In this document: piece after piece, positions 6,299 to 6,655 of the stretch | How the letters are laid out: every line of letters starts with the position of its first letter | Numbering within the stretch: position 1 is the first letter of the stretch | Source: JADJLQ01 sp034439915 | GTDB lineage: Bacteria; Bacteroidota; Bacteroidia; Chitinophagales; Saprospiraceae | Assembly: GCA_034439915.1 (NCBI GenBank) | Contig: JAWXBI010000064.1 | Location: forward strand, 1 to 6,655 | Length of the DNA: 6,655 bases | Direction of reading: 5' to 3' | Translations under genes and position numbers: made by a program | Notes under the pieces: generated by a model | Databases searched by the model: none | Seen by the model: the letters and a program-made list of their open reading frames with translations, nothing else | Told to the model about the DNA's origin: nothing

Positions 6299-6655
6299 TT
6301 ACCCCTTACGAAACCAGGTCTGAATTTTTTTGTGAACGAATGGAATGTTCCCTATACGGATGAGGGTATTGACAAGCCCGATTTTTTCTCCCACCATCTG
6401 CTGCGTATAATAATGTTTTTTAAACGTACCCCACATTTTCTGATACACTTTACGGTCATAAGCTTTTAATGCGGGGGCGGTGAAATCATTCGTAACAAAA
6501 GCGTGTTGGATTTGCTCGGCCGCCAGTTGTCCGCTTTCCATCGCGGTTTCAATACCCTCTCCTGTGATCGGATCAATCAGGGAAGCAGCATCCCCGCACA
6601 ACAAAAACCGGCTGCCGGATATCCTGCATTTTTGAGAGCCCAGGGGCAAGCCAAA
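6299..6655 (-). CDS. Geranylgeranyl-reductase-type FAD oxidoreductase, C-terminal part (cut by window end)
   Basis: The gene runs off the right edge, so only the last 118 codons are seen. They begin F-G-L-P-L-G; the TTG at 6647-6649 is an internal Leu codon, not a start. The key stretch is FLLCGDAASLIDPITGEGIETAM, split here as FLLCGDAAS, then LIDPITGEGI and ETAM. GDA followed by DP-x-TGEGI is the FAD-binding signature of geranylgeranyl reductase/PHBH-like flavoproteins, where the Asp of GD contacts the FAD ribityl chain. The C-terminal helices (AAEQIQHAF, LKAYDRKVY, FKKHYYTQQMVG) fit the usual end of the family, and the stop gives a natural length. Full proteins usually have about 350-400 residues, so about two thirds lie outside the window. 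Members reduce isoprenoid double bonds or act in menaquinone, lipid or pigment metabolism; the substrate cannot be told from this part. It is convergent with the propeller gene, with 35 nt between the stops. Confidence 0.88.
   Translation of the reverse strand, partial: FGLPLGSQKCRISGSRFLLCGDAASLIDPITGEGIETAMESGQLAAEQIQHAFVTNDFTAPALKAYDRKVYQKMWGTFKKHYYTQQMVGEKIGLVNTLIRIGNIPFVHKKIQTWFRKG

Noticed and set aside
6647..6649. TTG as the start of the FAD oxidoreductase
   Set aside because: It is an internal Leu codon. The frame stays open to the window edge and the FAD-binding N-terminus is missing, so the gene is cut by the window.

Overview
The window looks like chromosomal DNA of a member of the Bacteroidota. 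The support is indirect: most starts lack a strong Shine-Dalgarno sequence, one Bacteroidota-type -7 element (TAnnTTTG pattern) lies upstream of the first gene, and the proteins resemble secreted families common in environmental Bacteroidota and Planctomycetes. No genus can be assigned, and there is no sign of phage, transposon, CRISPR or RNA genes.

Left part (minus strand): a small dimeric alpha/beta-barrel-like cytosolic protein (54-338), an exported TIM-barrel, glycoside-hydrolase-like protein with a CFCDHC cysteine motif (503-1612), and a short secreted SnoaL/DUF4440-type protein (1662-2096). The last two may be co-transcribed. A divergent intergenic region (2097-2370) separates them from a plus-strand cluster.

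Central part (plus strand): a Tat-exported mannonate dehydratase (UxuA)-like protein (2371-3498), a secreted azurin-like cupredoxin fused to a C-terminal beta-rich domain (3589-4773), and a lipoprotein with a PQQ/sorbosone-dehydrogenase-like beta-propeller (4770-6263). The last two overlap by 4 nt (ATGA) and are probably translationally coupled. Together the three look like an extracytoplasmic sugar or sugar-acid conversion module: a dehydratase-type TIM barrel, a dehydrogenase-type propeller and a copper electron carrier. That joint role is inference.

The main sequence-level finding is a frameshift near the end of the UxuA-like gene. The annotated frame ends in a non-family tail, but the -1 frame from about 3460 to 3527 encodes the expected family C-terminus (AFAHAFGYIRGMI...). 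One missing base, for example a C in ATC(C)AG at 3457-3461, explains it.

Right end: a convergent minus-strand gene (6299 to beyond 6655) encodes the C-terminal third or so of a geranylgeranyl-reductase-type FAD oxidoreductase. An interrupted palindrome lies between the convergent stop codons. I found no clearly new system. The copper/propeller/dehydratase cluster is the most interesting functional unit.
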